Origin: B46-G9 sp964548365
GTDB taxonomy: Bacteria > Desulfobacterota > DSM-4660 > Desulfatiglandales > Desulfatiglandaceae
Reading direction: 5' to 3'
DNA: 64,000 nucleotides
Assembly (NCBI GenBank): GCA_964548365.1
Contig: CAZJRD010000006.1
Span: 34,759 to 98,758 of the forward strand
Positions 1-7,786 of the stretch are shown in pieces. The position numbers were made by a program, and so were the translations under genes. The notes under the pieces are model-generated. The model was not told where the DNA came from, made no database searches, and saw nothing but the letters and a program-made list of their open reading frames with translations. The first letter of the stretch is position 1, and the number at the start of each line of letters is the position of its first letter.

Positions 1-1272
1 GGTGAGAAGGTCGAGAAACTCATAGGGATCATCGGGCTCCACGGCATCATTATAAACCTGGCCGAACAGCCGCACACCGTGTGCATAAGGAATGAAATCC
101 GCCCAGTAGATGTCGACCCATTTCTGGTTGGTTTCCCGGCGTTCTCTGATTTCAACGGCCAGGGCCTGATCCGACAACTTGACCAGATCAGTGCCAATCA
201 GGCTTTCTGCCACCGAGACCATGCCAGGAATCAGCTCTTCTTCGATTTTTCGGCGCAGTTTCTTGAGGTTTTCGAAGCTTCGATGCAGGCTGAGGTACCA
301 GACGCGCTCGTCTTTCGGCTTGTGGGAACGGAGCGTTGTAATGGGACGGGATTGAAACAAGACCAGCGTATCCCTGTCATAGGTCCACTCGACATCCTGA
401 GGCATTTTGAAAAGCTCCTCAGCATTGCGGCCGGACTTAAATACGAAATTTACCTCCTGAGTGGTCAGCGGCGGATGGGCTGATTTTTCTCCAGGCAACT
501 CCGCCAGGCGCACACCTTCCGGGCCTGGTATCATCCAGTATTTGCGCTCAGGGGGTGTATGCACAACAATCTTATTGCTGAATCGATCCATTATCCAGCG
601 ATCGGGTTCCACAGTCCCATCCACAAGACCCTGATTTAGTCCGTAGACGGATTCGACAACGCCCTGATCCTCGTCATTGGGGTTGCGAGTAAAGACCACC
701 CCCGACCTGTCACCAACCACGGTCTCTTGCACCACCACAGCCATTGAGCTCTCCTCAACATCCAAACCGATTTCCTGGCGATACAACAATGCGGCATCCG
801 ACCACAGAGAGGACCATACCATGCGGATGTGTTTTAAGATCGATTCCGCTCCGGTTACATTCACGAAAGATTCGTGAAGCCCTGCAAATGATGACTGCGC
901 GTCATCTTCTCCCGGCGCCGACGAACGCACGGCCACCGTTCGCTCACCCAGGAGTGTGCCGATACCGTCGCACATTTCCCGTGCAAGATCTTCCGGAAGT
1001 GGTTTGATCAGAAACATATTGCGGATTCGCGTGGCACAATCCCAGATCTCTTCCCATCGCATTTCTTTAAAATCTTTGCGATGAAGTTCCAGCAAAATAC
1101 GTTCGCGCAAACCGGTCCTGCGAACATATTCACGATACATATCGGTGGTAATGCAGACGGTTCTGGGAATCCTGAAACCTCTTTTGACCAGCAGCGACAA
1201 GGCATATCCCTTGCCGCCCACGCGGTGACGGTCCCCGGATTGGATTTCTTCTGCGGAAAGAATCCGTTTCAT
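1..1272 (-). CDS. PEP/pyruvate-binding (PEP synthase-like) protein, partial
   Basis: N-terminal 424 codons of a phosphoenolpyruvate synthase / pyruvate phosphate dikinase type enzyme; the rest lies beyond the window edge. The ATP-grasp nucleotide-binding domain fills roughly residues 1-320. Visible family marks are the VRSSAPGED stretch near residue 120, VFTRNPND near 200, and the closing QSRPITTL near 315. After that comes the linker typical of stand-alone PEP-synthase-like proteins; the phosphohistidine and TIM-barrel domains, if present, are outside. The ATG at 1272 overlaps the TGA of the upstream flavin-fold gene (ATGA, 1269-1272), so the two are translationally coupled. PEP synthase proper cannot be told from a diverged phosphotransferase without the C-terminus. 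Confidence 0.85.
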   Translation of the reverse strand, partial: MKRILSAEEIQSGDRHRVGGKGYALSLLVKRGFRIPRTVCITTDMYREYVRRTGLRERILLELHRKDFKEMRWEEIWDCATRIRNMFLIKPLPEDLAREMCDGIGTLLGERTVAVRSSAPGEDDAQSSFAGLHESFVNVTGAESILKHIRMVWSSLWSDAALLYRQEIGLDVEESSMAVVVQETVVGDRSGVVFTRNPNDEDQGVVESVYGLNQGLVDGTVEPDRWIMDRFSNKIVVHTPPERKYWMIPGPEGVRLAELPGEKSAHPPLTTQEVNFVFKSGRNAEELFKMPQDVEWTYDRDTLVLFQSRPITTLRSHKPKDERVWYLSLHRSFENLKKLRRKIEEELIPGMVSVAESLIGTDLVKLSDQALAVEIRERRETNQKWVDIYWADFIPYAHGVRLFGQVYNDAVEPDDPYEFLDLLT

Positions 1273-1721
1273 GGTTCCAGGTGCAGCTCCATAACATTTT
1301 GAAAGTTCTTAACCATATAATAAACCTCCACGGCCACCCCTATCAGGGCGCACGTAGGAGAACGTGCAAAATCTTCCAGATGGGGATGCTTGGCCAGATA
1401 CTGCACCAGTATCGCCTCGCTTTCCGATCCAACGACTTCTGTCGCCTTTCCGACTCCGGTTACGGAAATGGCCTGATGAAAATCAGAGGTATTATTTGTG
1501 CTGCTGTTGACCATCAAAGCCACCCGGCTGTCGGCCGCTAGATTGGCATATTTGCGTGTGGTCTTCGGCGTCACAAAGTAGATATGCTTCAGATCATCGG
1601 CGGCGTAAAAGGCAACCAGACTGGCATAAGGCTGACCGGCACGGTGGGTGGATAAGGCTGCCAGAGACTGAGAATTGAGTAATTCCTTCAACCGTATTCG
1701 AAATTGCTCGCTCTTTTTCAT
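1269..1721 (-). CDS. Pyridoxamine 5'-phosphate oxidase-family protein
   Basis: A 150-residue split-barrel flavin-fold protein. The N-terminal half has the pattern LAALSTHRAGQPYASLVAF, followed by IYFVTPKTTRKYANLAADSRVALMV, which is typical of small FMN/F420-binding pyridoxamine-phosphate-oxidase-like proteins. Such proteins reduce or bind small molecules with a flavin; no substrate can be read from the sequence. It starts at ATG 1721 and its stop overlaps the start of the PEP-binding gene, so both probably belong to one transcript. A second, unrelated-looking member of this fold lies at 45193-45597. Confidence 0.8.
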   Translation of the reverse strand: MKKSEQFRIRLKELLNSQSLAALSTHRAGQPYASLVAFYAADDLKHIYFVTPKTTRKYANLAADSRVALMVNSSTNNTSDFHQAISVTGVGKATEVVGSESEAILVQYLAKHPHLEDFARSPTCALIGVAVEVYYMVKNFQNVMELHLEP

Positions 1722-1823
1722 GGGTGTACTATCCTTATGAATATCGGGTGTTGTTAAGAGAAAACGCTTTTCTTTGTACCCCTGGTCCTCTTCTAACGAT
1801 CAGAAAACAGAAAACGCATCATC

Positions 1824-2130
1824 TCATTGGGGTCTATGAATACTTAGTTTTTTCATTCGCGATCATAAGGTGCCCGGATTCAGCCCCAACCGATTGGCCG
1901 CACCATTCTTGCCCTCGATCTTCCAGGCGGATTCTTTCAATAGCCGAAGGATGTGATTTCGCTTCACGTATTGCAGCGTCGAGCTTTCTCGGTCGAATTC
2001 AGCAGTCCTTTCAGACAGTTTCACCATGAGGTCAGGCCCTGCAGACACGATCATCCCCCGGTGAGTCAGGTTCTCCAATTCCCGAATGTTTCCCGGCCAA
2101 TCGTAGGTTTTCAGCGCCTCCATGGTCCCA
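1824..2130 (-). pseudogene. Tail of a sigma-54-dependent activator with a nonsense codon
   Basis: Only the last ~100 codons of an FhlA/NtrC-type activator remain. The end of the AAA+ domain is recognisable (YDWPGNIRELENLTHRG), followed by a Fis-type helix-turn-helix (HILRLLKESAWKIEGKNGAA...LGLNPGTL). Reading stops at TGA 1863-1865, exactly where the family has an arginine codon (TLRSRMKKLG). The same frame continues SRMKKLSIHRPQ to a second stop at 1824-1826, so CGA to TGA is the simplest explanation. The 5' side is cut at about 2130, where the epimerase gene ends (stop 2134). The nucleotide-binding core and sensor domain are absent. Confidence 0.8.
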
Positions 2131-2133
2131 GAC

Positions 2134-3666
2134 CTATTGTTTTGGATCCATACGGCAAACGTTGGGGACCCTCGGGACGAACCGGTCAGGCCCCTCGATG
2201 ATGGGCTTACCGACCTCCCGGACAATGCCTTGCAGCATCGCCTTGAAGACATACTGGTGGAAGGGGTAGAGGGCATACCAGTAGGCCAGGCCGGAAATGC
2301 CCTTGGGCAAAAAACGGGAGAGCTGCTGGAGCTCCGTCCCGCCTTCCGGGACAGGATAAACACGAAATTCCAGGGTCGCCTCTCCGGGAAACTTCATTTC
2401 CGCCAGCAGGAGGAGGCGGCTCGCTTCACTGACCTCCAGGACCCGAAAAAAATCCACCGGATCCCCCGGCCGAAGCCGGACAGGATCAGGGCGTCCACCG
2501 CTGAGCCCCACTCCACCCACCAGCCGATCAATCAAACCCCGCAAAGCCCACAGAAATCTGGACGAATACCAGCCTCTCGTTCCCCCGATGCGAGCGATGG
2601 GCCTCCACACCTCCTTGGGCGGTGCATCCACAACCACACGGTAGTCGGACTCCATGATGGTCCCGCCCGCATAAGGGGCGTCACCGCACTGGTGCCATTC
2701 GGGATAGCTGCCCGGTCCCGCGTCGGCCCAGCAGGTCTCCACACACTGCTCCATTATTTTGCCCAGGGCCAGCCGGATGGTTTCCCTTACGCTCTGCAGG
2801 TCCTGGGGAATGATGGAACGAATCCGATTTTCCTTGCACACCACGGGGTTCCGGAGTCCTTCGGCAAGCGGTCGCGCAATATGGGAAGGCACGGGCGTTA
2901 CAAGATGAATCCAGTAGGAACTGAGGCGGGGGGTGAGCACCGGCAGGGGGATAATCCAGCGTTTTGCCAGGCCGGCTTCTTCAGCGTAGATCTCCATGAG
3001 TCGCTCGTAGGTCAGGACATCCGGTCCCCCGATATCGAAGGTCCCGCCGAGGGTTTCTTCGTGATCGAGGCACCCCTTGAGATAACCCAGGACATCCCGG
3101 ATGGCGATGGGCTGGACGGCGTTCCGTACCCATCGGGGTGTGATCATGACAGGCAACCGCTCCACCAGATAGCGCATCATCTCAAAGGATGCACTTCCCG
3201 ATCCCAGGATCATGGCTGCCCGGAGGAATGTCGTGGGGACGCCGCCCGCCTGTAGAATGCGTGCCACTTCCGTCCGGGAACGCAGGTGCTTGCTCAGGGT
3301 CTTGCCCTCCACACCCAGACCCCCGAGGTAAATGATCCGCTCCATTCCCGCGCGGGAGGCCGCTTTTGCCATGTTCCGGGCGGCTTCCCTGTCGGCCTTT
3401 GCAAAATCCTTGTGCCTGAGGTTCATGGAATGAACCAAATAGAAGCCCGCCCAGCATCCCTCGGCCGCCTTCTCAAGAGACGTATAATCGAGAAAATCGG
3501 CCTGGGCCATCTCGATATTCTCATGTCGCGCCCAGGGCCTCGACTCGAGTTTGGAAAGGGAACGTCCCAGAACGCGCACGCGATACCCGGAATCCAGAAG
3601 CAAAGGAACCAGGCGGCCGCCCACATAGCCGGTGGCGCCACTGACCAGGACAGGGCCTCTTTGCAT
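2134..3666 (-). CDS. SDR-family NAD(P)-binding protein with C-terminal DUF2867-like domain
   Basis: A 510-residue two-domain protein. Residues 1-300 are an atypical short-chain dehydrogenase/epimerase with the dinucleotide motif GATGYVGG at 10-17. From about 320 to 500 it resembles the DUF2867 domain that follows such epimerases in YfcH/Ycf39-like proteins (VVVDAPPKEVWRPIARIGG). Substrate is unknown; relatives act on lipid- or quinone-like compounds. The start at 3666 is chosen because GGGAGGA precedes it; an in-frame extension to 3738 lacks a ribosome site. The stop lies against the truncated sigma-54 activator tail, so the last few residues (MDPKQ) may have been altered by that junction. 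Confidence 0.85.
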   Translation of the reverse strand: MQRGPVLVSGATGYVGGRLVPLLLDSGYRVRVLGRSLSKLESRPWARHENIEMAQADFLDYTSLEKAAEGCWAGFYLVHSMNLRHKDFAKADREAARNMAKAASRAGMERIIYLGGLGVEGKTLSKHLRSRTEVARILQAGGVPTTFLRAAMILGSGSASFEMMRYLVERLPVMITPRWVRNAVQPIAIRDVLGYLKGCLDHEETLGGTFDIGGPDVLTYERLMEIYAEEAGLAKRWIIPLPVLTPRLSSYWIHLVTPVPSHIARPLAEGLRNPVVCKENRIRSIIPQDLQSVRETIRLALGKIMEQCVETCWADAGPGSYPEWHQCGDAPYAGGTIMESDYRVVVDAPPKEVWRPIARIGGTRGWYSSRFLWALRGLIDRLVGGVGLSGGRPDPVRLRPGDPVDFFRVLEVSEASRLLLLAEMKFPGEATLEFRVYPVPEGGTELQQLSRFLPKGISGLAYWYALYPFHQYVFKAMLQGIVREVGKPIIEGPDRFVPRVPNVCRMDPKQ

Positions 3667-3961
3667 GCTCAATCCTCCCTCTTCCCTTTCTCCAGGGATG
3701 TTTCCTTCCCTCCATGAACATCCATCAAGATGTTGCATGCACCATGTTTGTTGATCTTTCGATTACGCTCACTGCTTCAGCAATGATAGTACAGTCTTAT
3801 ACCATACTCAGAAGCAACCATCAAATCGGACGGTCATCCTGCAACAGAGGCACCGGACCAGAACATTGCATTCTTTCCCTCCCGTCCTGGAGAATCTACG
3901 GGAATCATGAAAGCCGAAGCGGGAATTCCGCTTCAGCCAGCTCATTGAAAGAGAGATCTGC
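3667..3961. other. Intergenic stretch between divergently decaying neighbours
   Basis: No convincing gene. A short perfect hairpin (GAAGCGG ... CCGCTTC, about 3915-3935) without a T tract lies beyond the 3' end of the methyltransferase gene. Nothing else was recognised. Confidence 0.4.
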
Positions 3962-5029
3962 TCAGGATTCCTCAACGATTCCTTCTTTCAGGGCCTTGGG
4001 TGACGGCACGGGGATCGGATGGCATCGATCCTTCTCCGGATTATACATTAAGCGATACGACATGCCTCTATTTCCTTCTGAGCAGAGGTGATCCCACCCC
4101 CGGACATAGTAAGGACATTGGTCATTGAAGCAGATATACATGTAATCATTATCCCAGGTCTGGCAAAACGGATTATCAGGCACGAGCCATTTTTTCAGCC
4201 TTTCGCCGCAATAGGGGCATTCCAGCGTGTCTTTCACCTTTGTTTTCCCCTTCTCAATTTCCCTGGGATCGGGTTTTTCACCGAATGGCAGGTTGACCTT
4301 TGGCCGTTTTTTCCTGGCTGGATCTCCTCCCTTTTTCTCACCATAAACGGCGTAAACAGGATCGCTCGGGATGCCCAGGTGGGCATACTTGTCGTTCCCG
4401 GGACGAGGCCTGCCCTTGGATACAAAAAGGGATGTATCATCAAAGCATCCCGCCAGCGTAAAGAACTCCTCCACAAGGATGATCCGCTCCTCTTCGCCTG
4501 CCTCCTGCCAGGCCTTGACCACCTTTTCCGGGAAAAAACGGTTCGAAAAGAAAACCACGAAAAGACCACCCGGTTTCAAGATCCGCCCCACCTCCCGGAA
4601 GACCTCCACAGGCTTTGTCACGTAGTCCACGGAGACCGTATTGACGACCGCATCGAACGTGTCCGGGGGAAAGGGCAGAATCGGCTCTTTGTTGAGATCG
4701 TGAATCACCCTCTCGGTCAAAGCTCTATTCTCTTTGAGTTCTCGTTCGTTCAGCCCAAGTCCCACCACACGTGACGGCTGAAGTCCATTTGGGATATGAG
4801 AATCCCAGCTAGCCATCAAGTCCAGAATCACGGGGTGATCTTCAACAATAAGTTCCGCGATCACTTTTTTCACGGTGGCCAGGGCCACGGAATCCAGATG
4901 GCTGACAAAGCGATCCTTTTTATAAAACAGGCTGTCGTCCCCGTTATCCAATCGAAAAAAAGAATCCGCTGAGAACAGGGAGTGATATTTATCCATCTTC
5001 GTCTTGAAAAAACCTTGTGTTTCGTGCAT
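3962..5029 (-). CDS. SAM-dependent methyltransferase with C-terminal zinc-ribbon-like domain
   Basis: A 355-residue protein. Residues 60-200 have a class I methyltransferase layout (VILDLMASWDSHIP as motif I, then FDAVVNTVSVDYV and LKPGGLFVVFFSNRFFPEKVV). Motif I is unusual because DLMASWDSH replaces the glycine-rich DxGxG loop. From about 270, CPYC...CFNDQCPYY provides four cysteines that probably bind zinc. The target is unknown. The gene is preceded by a promoter and a leader with a terminator hairpin immediately before its ribosome site, so expression is likely controlled by transcription attenuation. Confidence 0.8.
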   Translation of the reverse strand: MHETQGFFKTKMDKYHSLFSADSFFRLDNGDDSLFYKKDRFVSHLDSVALATVKKVIAELIVEDHPVILDLMASWDSHIPNGLQPSRVVGLGLNERELKENRALTERVIHDLNKEPILPFPPDTFDAVVNTVSVDYVTKPVEVFREVGRILKPGGLFVVFFSNRFFPEKVVKAWQEAGEEERIILVEEFFTLAGCFDDTSLFVSKGRPRPGNDKYAHLGIPSDPVYAVYGEKKGGDPARKKRPKVNLPFGEKPDPREIEKGKTKVKDTLECPYCGERLKKWLVPDNPFCQTWDNDYMYICFNDQCPYYVRGWDHLCSEGNRGMSYRLMYNPEKDRCHPIPVPSPKALKEGIVEES

Positions 5030-5124
5030 AGTATAACCTCCAAAAAAAGCCGGGCGGATCGAAGATCCTGTAACCCGGCTCGTAGCCCCTCTTTCAGGGC
5101 GGGTTCATCTATCATGCATGGTCT
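5030..5124 (-). promoter_or_regulatory. Attenuator/riboswitch-like 5' leader
   Basis: About 95 nt of leader RNA between the predicted start site (near 5124) and the methyltransferase ATG. It ends with a strong terminator hairpin (arms 5074-5079 and 5049-5054, with a nested GGATC/GATCC stem), followed by seven U's at 5042-5048 and then GGAGG. An upstream AACCCG (5099-5104 region) can pair with CGGGTT of the terminator's left arm, giving an alternative antiterminator. The layout is that of a ligand- or protein-controlled attenuator. I do not recognise a known riboswitch class. Confidence 0.55.
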
Positions 5125-5131
5125 TGCTCTT

Positions 5132-5159
5132 ACAATAAGCACCAGATTCCCTGTGTCAA
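5132..5159 (-). promoter_or_regulatory. Sigma-70-type promoter of the methyltransferase leader
   Basis: On the minus strand TTGACA (5154-5159) is followed, after 16 nt, by TATTGT (5132-5137). It would start the attenuator-like leader of the methyltransferase gene. Confidence 0.5.
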
Positions 5160-5253
5160 GCAGAGAAAACGGCCTCCGGGGAAGCGTGGTATTAATCGAA
5201 AAACCCGACGAGTTTCCTACCTACCCAATGTGCTTTGATGACAGGAGATCCCT

Positions 5254-6162
5254 ATGCGCGTTTTCATGACAGGTGGAACAGGTTTTGTCGGCACGACGCT
5301 GAGCCGACACCTTGTGGCCAAGGGCCACGAGGTGGGCATTCTTTCAAGAAGTATCTCCAGGGATCGCACACTGGAGCAAGGAGTTGCTTTCATCCACGGT
5401 AATCCAACAAGAGAAGGTCCCTGGCAGGACCAGGCAGCAGGGTATGATATTTTCATAAATCTTGCAGGTGCTTCTATTTTCAGGCGGTGGACGAAGGAGG
5501 CGAAAATCCTGATGCGGGAAAGCCGGCTCCAGACCACCAGGAACCTGATTACCGCAATTGAAGGGCGAAAGGGCCTCGATTCCGTCCTGCTCTCCACCTC
5601 CGCAGTCGGGTACTACGGGTTCCACGGCGATGAATTCCTGGATGAAGGGAGCCCTCCCGGGAATGATTATCTCGCAAAAATGGCACTGGACTGGGAAAAA
5701 GAAGCACTCAGGGCGGAGGAGTTCGGTGTCCGAGTGCTCACCTGCCGGTTCGGGATCGTCCTGGGAAAGGGCGGCGGGGCGCTGGCCCAGATGGTACCCC
5801 TATTCCGAAAAGGGTTGGGAAGCGCCCTGGGGAGCGGGAAGCAGTGGTTCTCCTGGATTCACGAAAAGGACCTGGTGAATATCTTCCTCTTCCTGCTGGA
5901 GCAAGATTCCCTTTCAGGGCCTATCAATTTCACGGCCCCTGAACCGGTCACCAACCGGGAATTTACTAAGAACCTCGGGAAGGCGTTGGGAAAGTCCACC
6001 TTTCTGCCGGCGGTTCCTGGATTTGTCCTGAGAATGATCAAAGGAGAGTTCGGCTCGGTTCTTTTGCAAGGTCAGCGGGTCATCCCGAAAAAGCTCCTCG
6101 ATGCCGGGTTTCATTTCCGGTTTGCCACCATTCACGAGGCCCTCCCTGATCTCGTTGGATAA
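5254..6162 (+). CDS. TIGR01777-family NAD(P)-dependent epimerase-like protein (YfcH type)
   Basis: A 302-residue SDR-type protein. The Rossmann motif GGTGFVGT sits at residues 7-14 and the catalytic-type tyrosine region reads STSAVGYYGFHGDEFLDE near 115. The C-terminal 50 residues match the DUF1731 extension (PGFVLRMIKGEFGSVLLQGQRV...LLDAGFHFRF). This is the full family length. Function in the family is uncharacterised; cell-division inhibitor SulA-like naming is historical. An AGGAG ribosome site precedes ATG 5254. It is transcribed away from the methyltransferase. Confidence 0.9.
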   Translation: MRVFMTGGTGFVGTTLSRHLVAKGHEVGILSRSISRDRTLEQGVAFIHGNPTREGPWQDQAAGYDIFINLAGASIFRRWTKEAKILMRESRLQTTRNLITAIEGRKGLDSVLLSTSAVGYYGFHGDEFLDEGSPPGNDYLAKMALDWEKEALRAEEFGVRVLTCRFGIVLGKGGGALAQMVPLFRKGLGSALGSGKQWFSWIHEKDLVNIFLFLLEQDSLSGPINFTAPEPVTNREFTKNLGKALGKSTFLPAVPGFVLRMIKGEFGSVLLQGQRVIPKKLLDAGFHFRFATIHEALPDLVG

Positions 6163-6231
6163 ATCATTATATTCCTAATCGGCGAACACGACGTGATGCA
6201 TCCTGTTATGAGTTGTGCCGTTTCCGCCCAT

Positions 6232-6447
6232 CTATTTGCTGATTTCCCGGTGTAATCGCCGTGTGACAGGTATTCCGGCCCTTTTGTTCCGGCTTTTCCA
6301 GTAGCGCCGGTAAGAAAATTTGACCCCGGTCTTGATTGGGCTTCCCTCAACAATGTCCGTCCATTCCGTGAGTTTTTCCCACGCTGTCCGCCAGGCTGCC
6401 GAGGTCAATTCCCCGCACTCCTTTGCCGGTCCTTCAGGAGTCATCAT
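6232..6447 (-). CDS. Small basic hypothetical protein
   Basis: A 71-codon reading frame with AGAAGGA eight bases before its ATG. The product is basic, with an RRYWKSRNKRAG patch and RRLHREISK at the end, and has no recognised domain. It could be a real small gene or a chance frame in a repeat-bearing intergenic region; the ribosome site is the main support. Confidence 0.35.
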   Translation of the reverse strand: MMTPEGPAKECGELTSAAWRTAWEKLTEWTDIVEGSPIKTGVKFSYRRYWKSRNKRAGIPVTRRLHREISK

Positions 6448-6530
6448 GAGAAAATCCTTCTAATGTCAATGAGCCCCCAACGTTCCTGACCCGCCGTCAA
6501 GGCATCATCTCCTCGCCAGGACGGGATCCG

Positions 6531-6600
6531 GGAAAGGGGTTGTTCCGAAGCAGCGTCGTGTTCGCTTTGGAGCGGGGGCGCGAAATGGACGACAATGATG
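6531..6600 (+). repeat. Dispersed repeat R1, degenerate copy
   Basis: Shares the core pattern TGTTCC-GA-GC-GCGTC with the two better copies at 7602-7743 and 28721-28860 and has the same orientation. It lies just upstream of the promoter for the 6711 methyltransferase. Confidence 0.5.
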
Positions 6601-6629
6601 CAGGGTTCTTGGGAAAAAGGAATCACCAC

Positions 6630-6658
6630 TTGACAGATTTCGGGGCTGCTCCTAAATT
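6630..6658 (+). promoter_or_regulatory. Sigma-70-type promoter for the 6711 methyltransferase
   Basis: TTGACA at 6630-6635, a 17-bp spacer, and TAAATT at 6653-6658, about 50 bp before the methyltransferase ATG. Confidence 0.6.
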
Positions 6659-6710
6659 TTATATGTCGGCTCGCTGAACCACAGGCAAAAACCCTGAAAA
6701 GGAGAATTCC

Positions 6711-7298
6711 ATGAATTCCAAGCCTCCCGGTGCAGGGAAAAGCAGCTTTGATCTGATTGATTCAAAAAGACTCTTCTCAGGAATGGGCCTTAAAAAGGGA
6801 GATATCTTTCTTGACCTGGGATGCGGCATCGGAAGCTATTCCATTGCGGCCTCCGAATATGTGGGAAACAACGGCAGGGTCTATGCTGTTGATCTGTGGA
6901 AACCGGGCATAGACATTCTGAAACAGACGCTTATCGCAGAAAGAATAAAGACCGTTATGCCTATTGTTGCGGATATGGGCAAAAATCTGCCCCTGGACGA
7001 AGATTCCGTTGACCTGTGCCTGATGGCCACTGTTTTTCATGATCTCCTGCAGGCCGGGGTTCATGAACAGGCTCTTGTGGAGACAAGAAGAGTCCTCAAA
7101 AAAGACGCACAACTCGCTATTGTTGAGTTTAAGAAGAGAGAAGAGCCTCCGGGGCCGCCAATGCATATTAGAATCTCAACGCAAGATCTGGAAAAGACAT
7201 TGGATAGGTACGGTTTCCATCAAATAGCCACAAGAGAAATCGGGCCGTACCATTATGTTTCCCTGTTTGCCTGCGGGAATGAGAAGACTGACCATTGA
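6711..7298 (+). CDS. Class I SAM-dependent methyltransferase
   Basis: A 195-residue UbiE/ArsM-like methyltransferase. Motif I is canonical (LDLGCGIGSYS, residues 34-44), followed by VYAVDLW (acidic SAM-ribose residue), LPLDEDSVDLCLMATVFHDL and RRVLKKDAQLAIVEFKK. The length is usual for small-molecule or arsenite/tellurite methyltransferases. No cysteine trio diagnostic for ArsM is visible, so the substrate is open. It has its own promoter and an AAGGAGA ribosome site. Confidence 0.85.
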   Translation: MNSKPPGAGKSSFDLIDSKRLFSGMGLKKGDIFLDLGCGIGSYSIAASEYVGNNGRVYAVDLWKPGIDILKQTLIAERIKTVMPIVADMGKNLPLDEDSVDLCLMATVFHDLLQAGVHEQALVETRRVLKKDAQLAIVEFKKREEPPGPPMHIRISTQDLEKTLDRYGFHQIATREIGPYHYVSLFACGNEKTDH

Positions 7299-7518
7299 AC
7301 GGCCTTGGAAATAGCGTCATTTTCCCCGCATCTTCAAATGATTAGAGCTTTCACCAATCCAATGGAACGTTCTTCCTGCACTGGGCAGCATTGATCATTT
7401 TCGTTTGTCCTTAATGTTTTCGGGACAACCGAAAAAAAGGATCATCTCAGCGTACTCTGTGTGGTAGAGACATAATTCAATACTTGTGACCGTTATGAGG
7501 AAACGATTATGTCAACTT

Positions 7519-7569
7519 ATTTACGAAAACGTGCACTTAGTCCATTGATTCGTAAATACGTTAACGTAT
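7519..7569. repeat. Inverted repeat plus 14-bp palindrome
   Basis: ATTTACGAA (7519-7527) and TTCGTAAAT (7549-7557) form a perfect 9-bp inverted repeat 21 bp apart. It abuts a perfect 14-bp palindrome, ATACGTTAACGTAT (7556-7569). It could be a regulator site or a recombination site; no recombinase gene is near. Confidence 0.5.
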
Positions 7570-7601
7570 CTCAACTCTGTGCAAAATCGGTCTTTCAGGG
7601 A

Positions 7602-7743
7602 AGGCAGGGGAACGGGATGTTCCCGAGGCGTCGTCATGGCGGCCCTGGAGTCCCGCCATGGGCGGGAAAGGGACGGCAACCGCAGTGAGCGGAGCCAGGG
7701 ACGGCGAAGCGAACGAAGCAGAGCGAATATGCCGCGTCACTGC
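7602..7743 (+). repeat. Dispersed repeat R1, copy A
   Basis: About 142 bp that align with 28721-28860. Shared blocks are GAACGGGATGTTCC, GGCCCTGGA, CCGCAG, CAGGGACG and GAATATG near the end. Noncoding, same orientation as the other copies. Confidence 0.65.
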
Positions 7744-7786
7744 CAACAATGCCTCAATATGTTAATGCAATTGCCAATCGAAACAC

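Larger units (their letters stand above)
7299..7786. other. Intergenic region with palindromes and repeat R1
   Basis: No supported gene. It contains a nested palindrome block at 7519-7569 and a full copy of repeat R1 at 7602-7743. Confidence 0.5.

Noticed and set aside
1863..1865. In-frame TGA of the sigma-54 activator tail as Sec
   Set aside because: The family has arginine there, not cysteine, no SECIS-like hairpin was seen, and the gene is already truncated.
2122..3255. Long plus-strand frame (377 codons) opposite the epimerase
   Set aside because: It is antisense to a clear SDR/DUF2867 protein, lacks any domain and has the composition of a shadow frame.
5030..5124. Assignment of the leader to SAM, c-di-GMP, fluoride or ZTP riboswitch classes
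   Set aside because: Some words resemble parts of these consensus motifs, but the core sequences are not present; left as unclassified.
6444..6629. 61-codon minus-strand frame
   Set aside because: It is made of repeat R1 sequence; similar peptides arise in the other R1 copies because the DNA is repeated.
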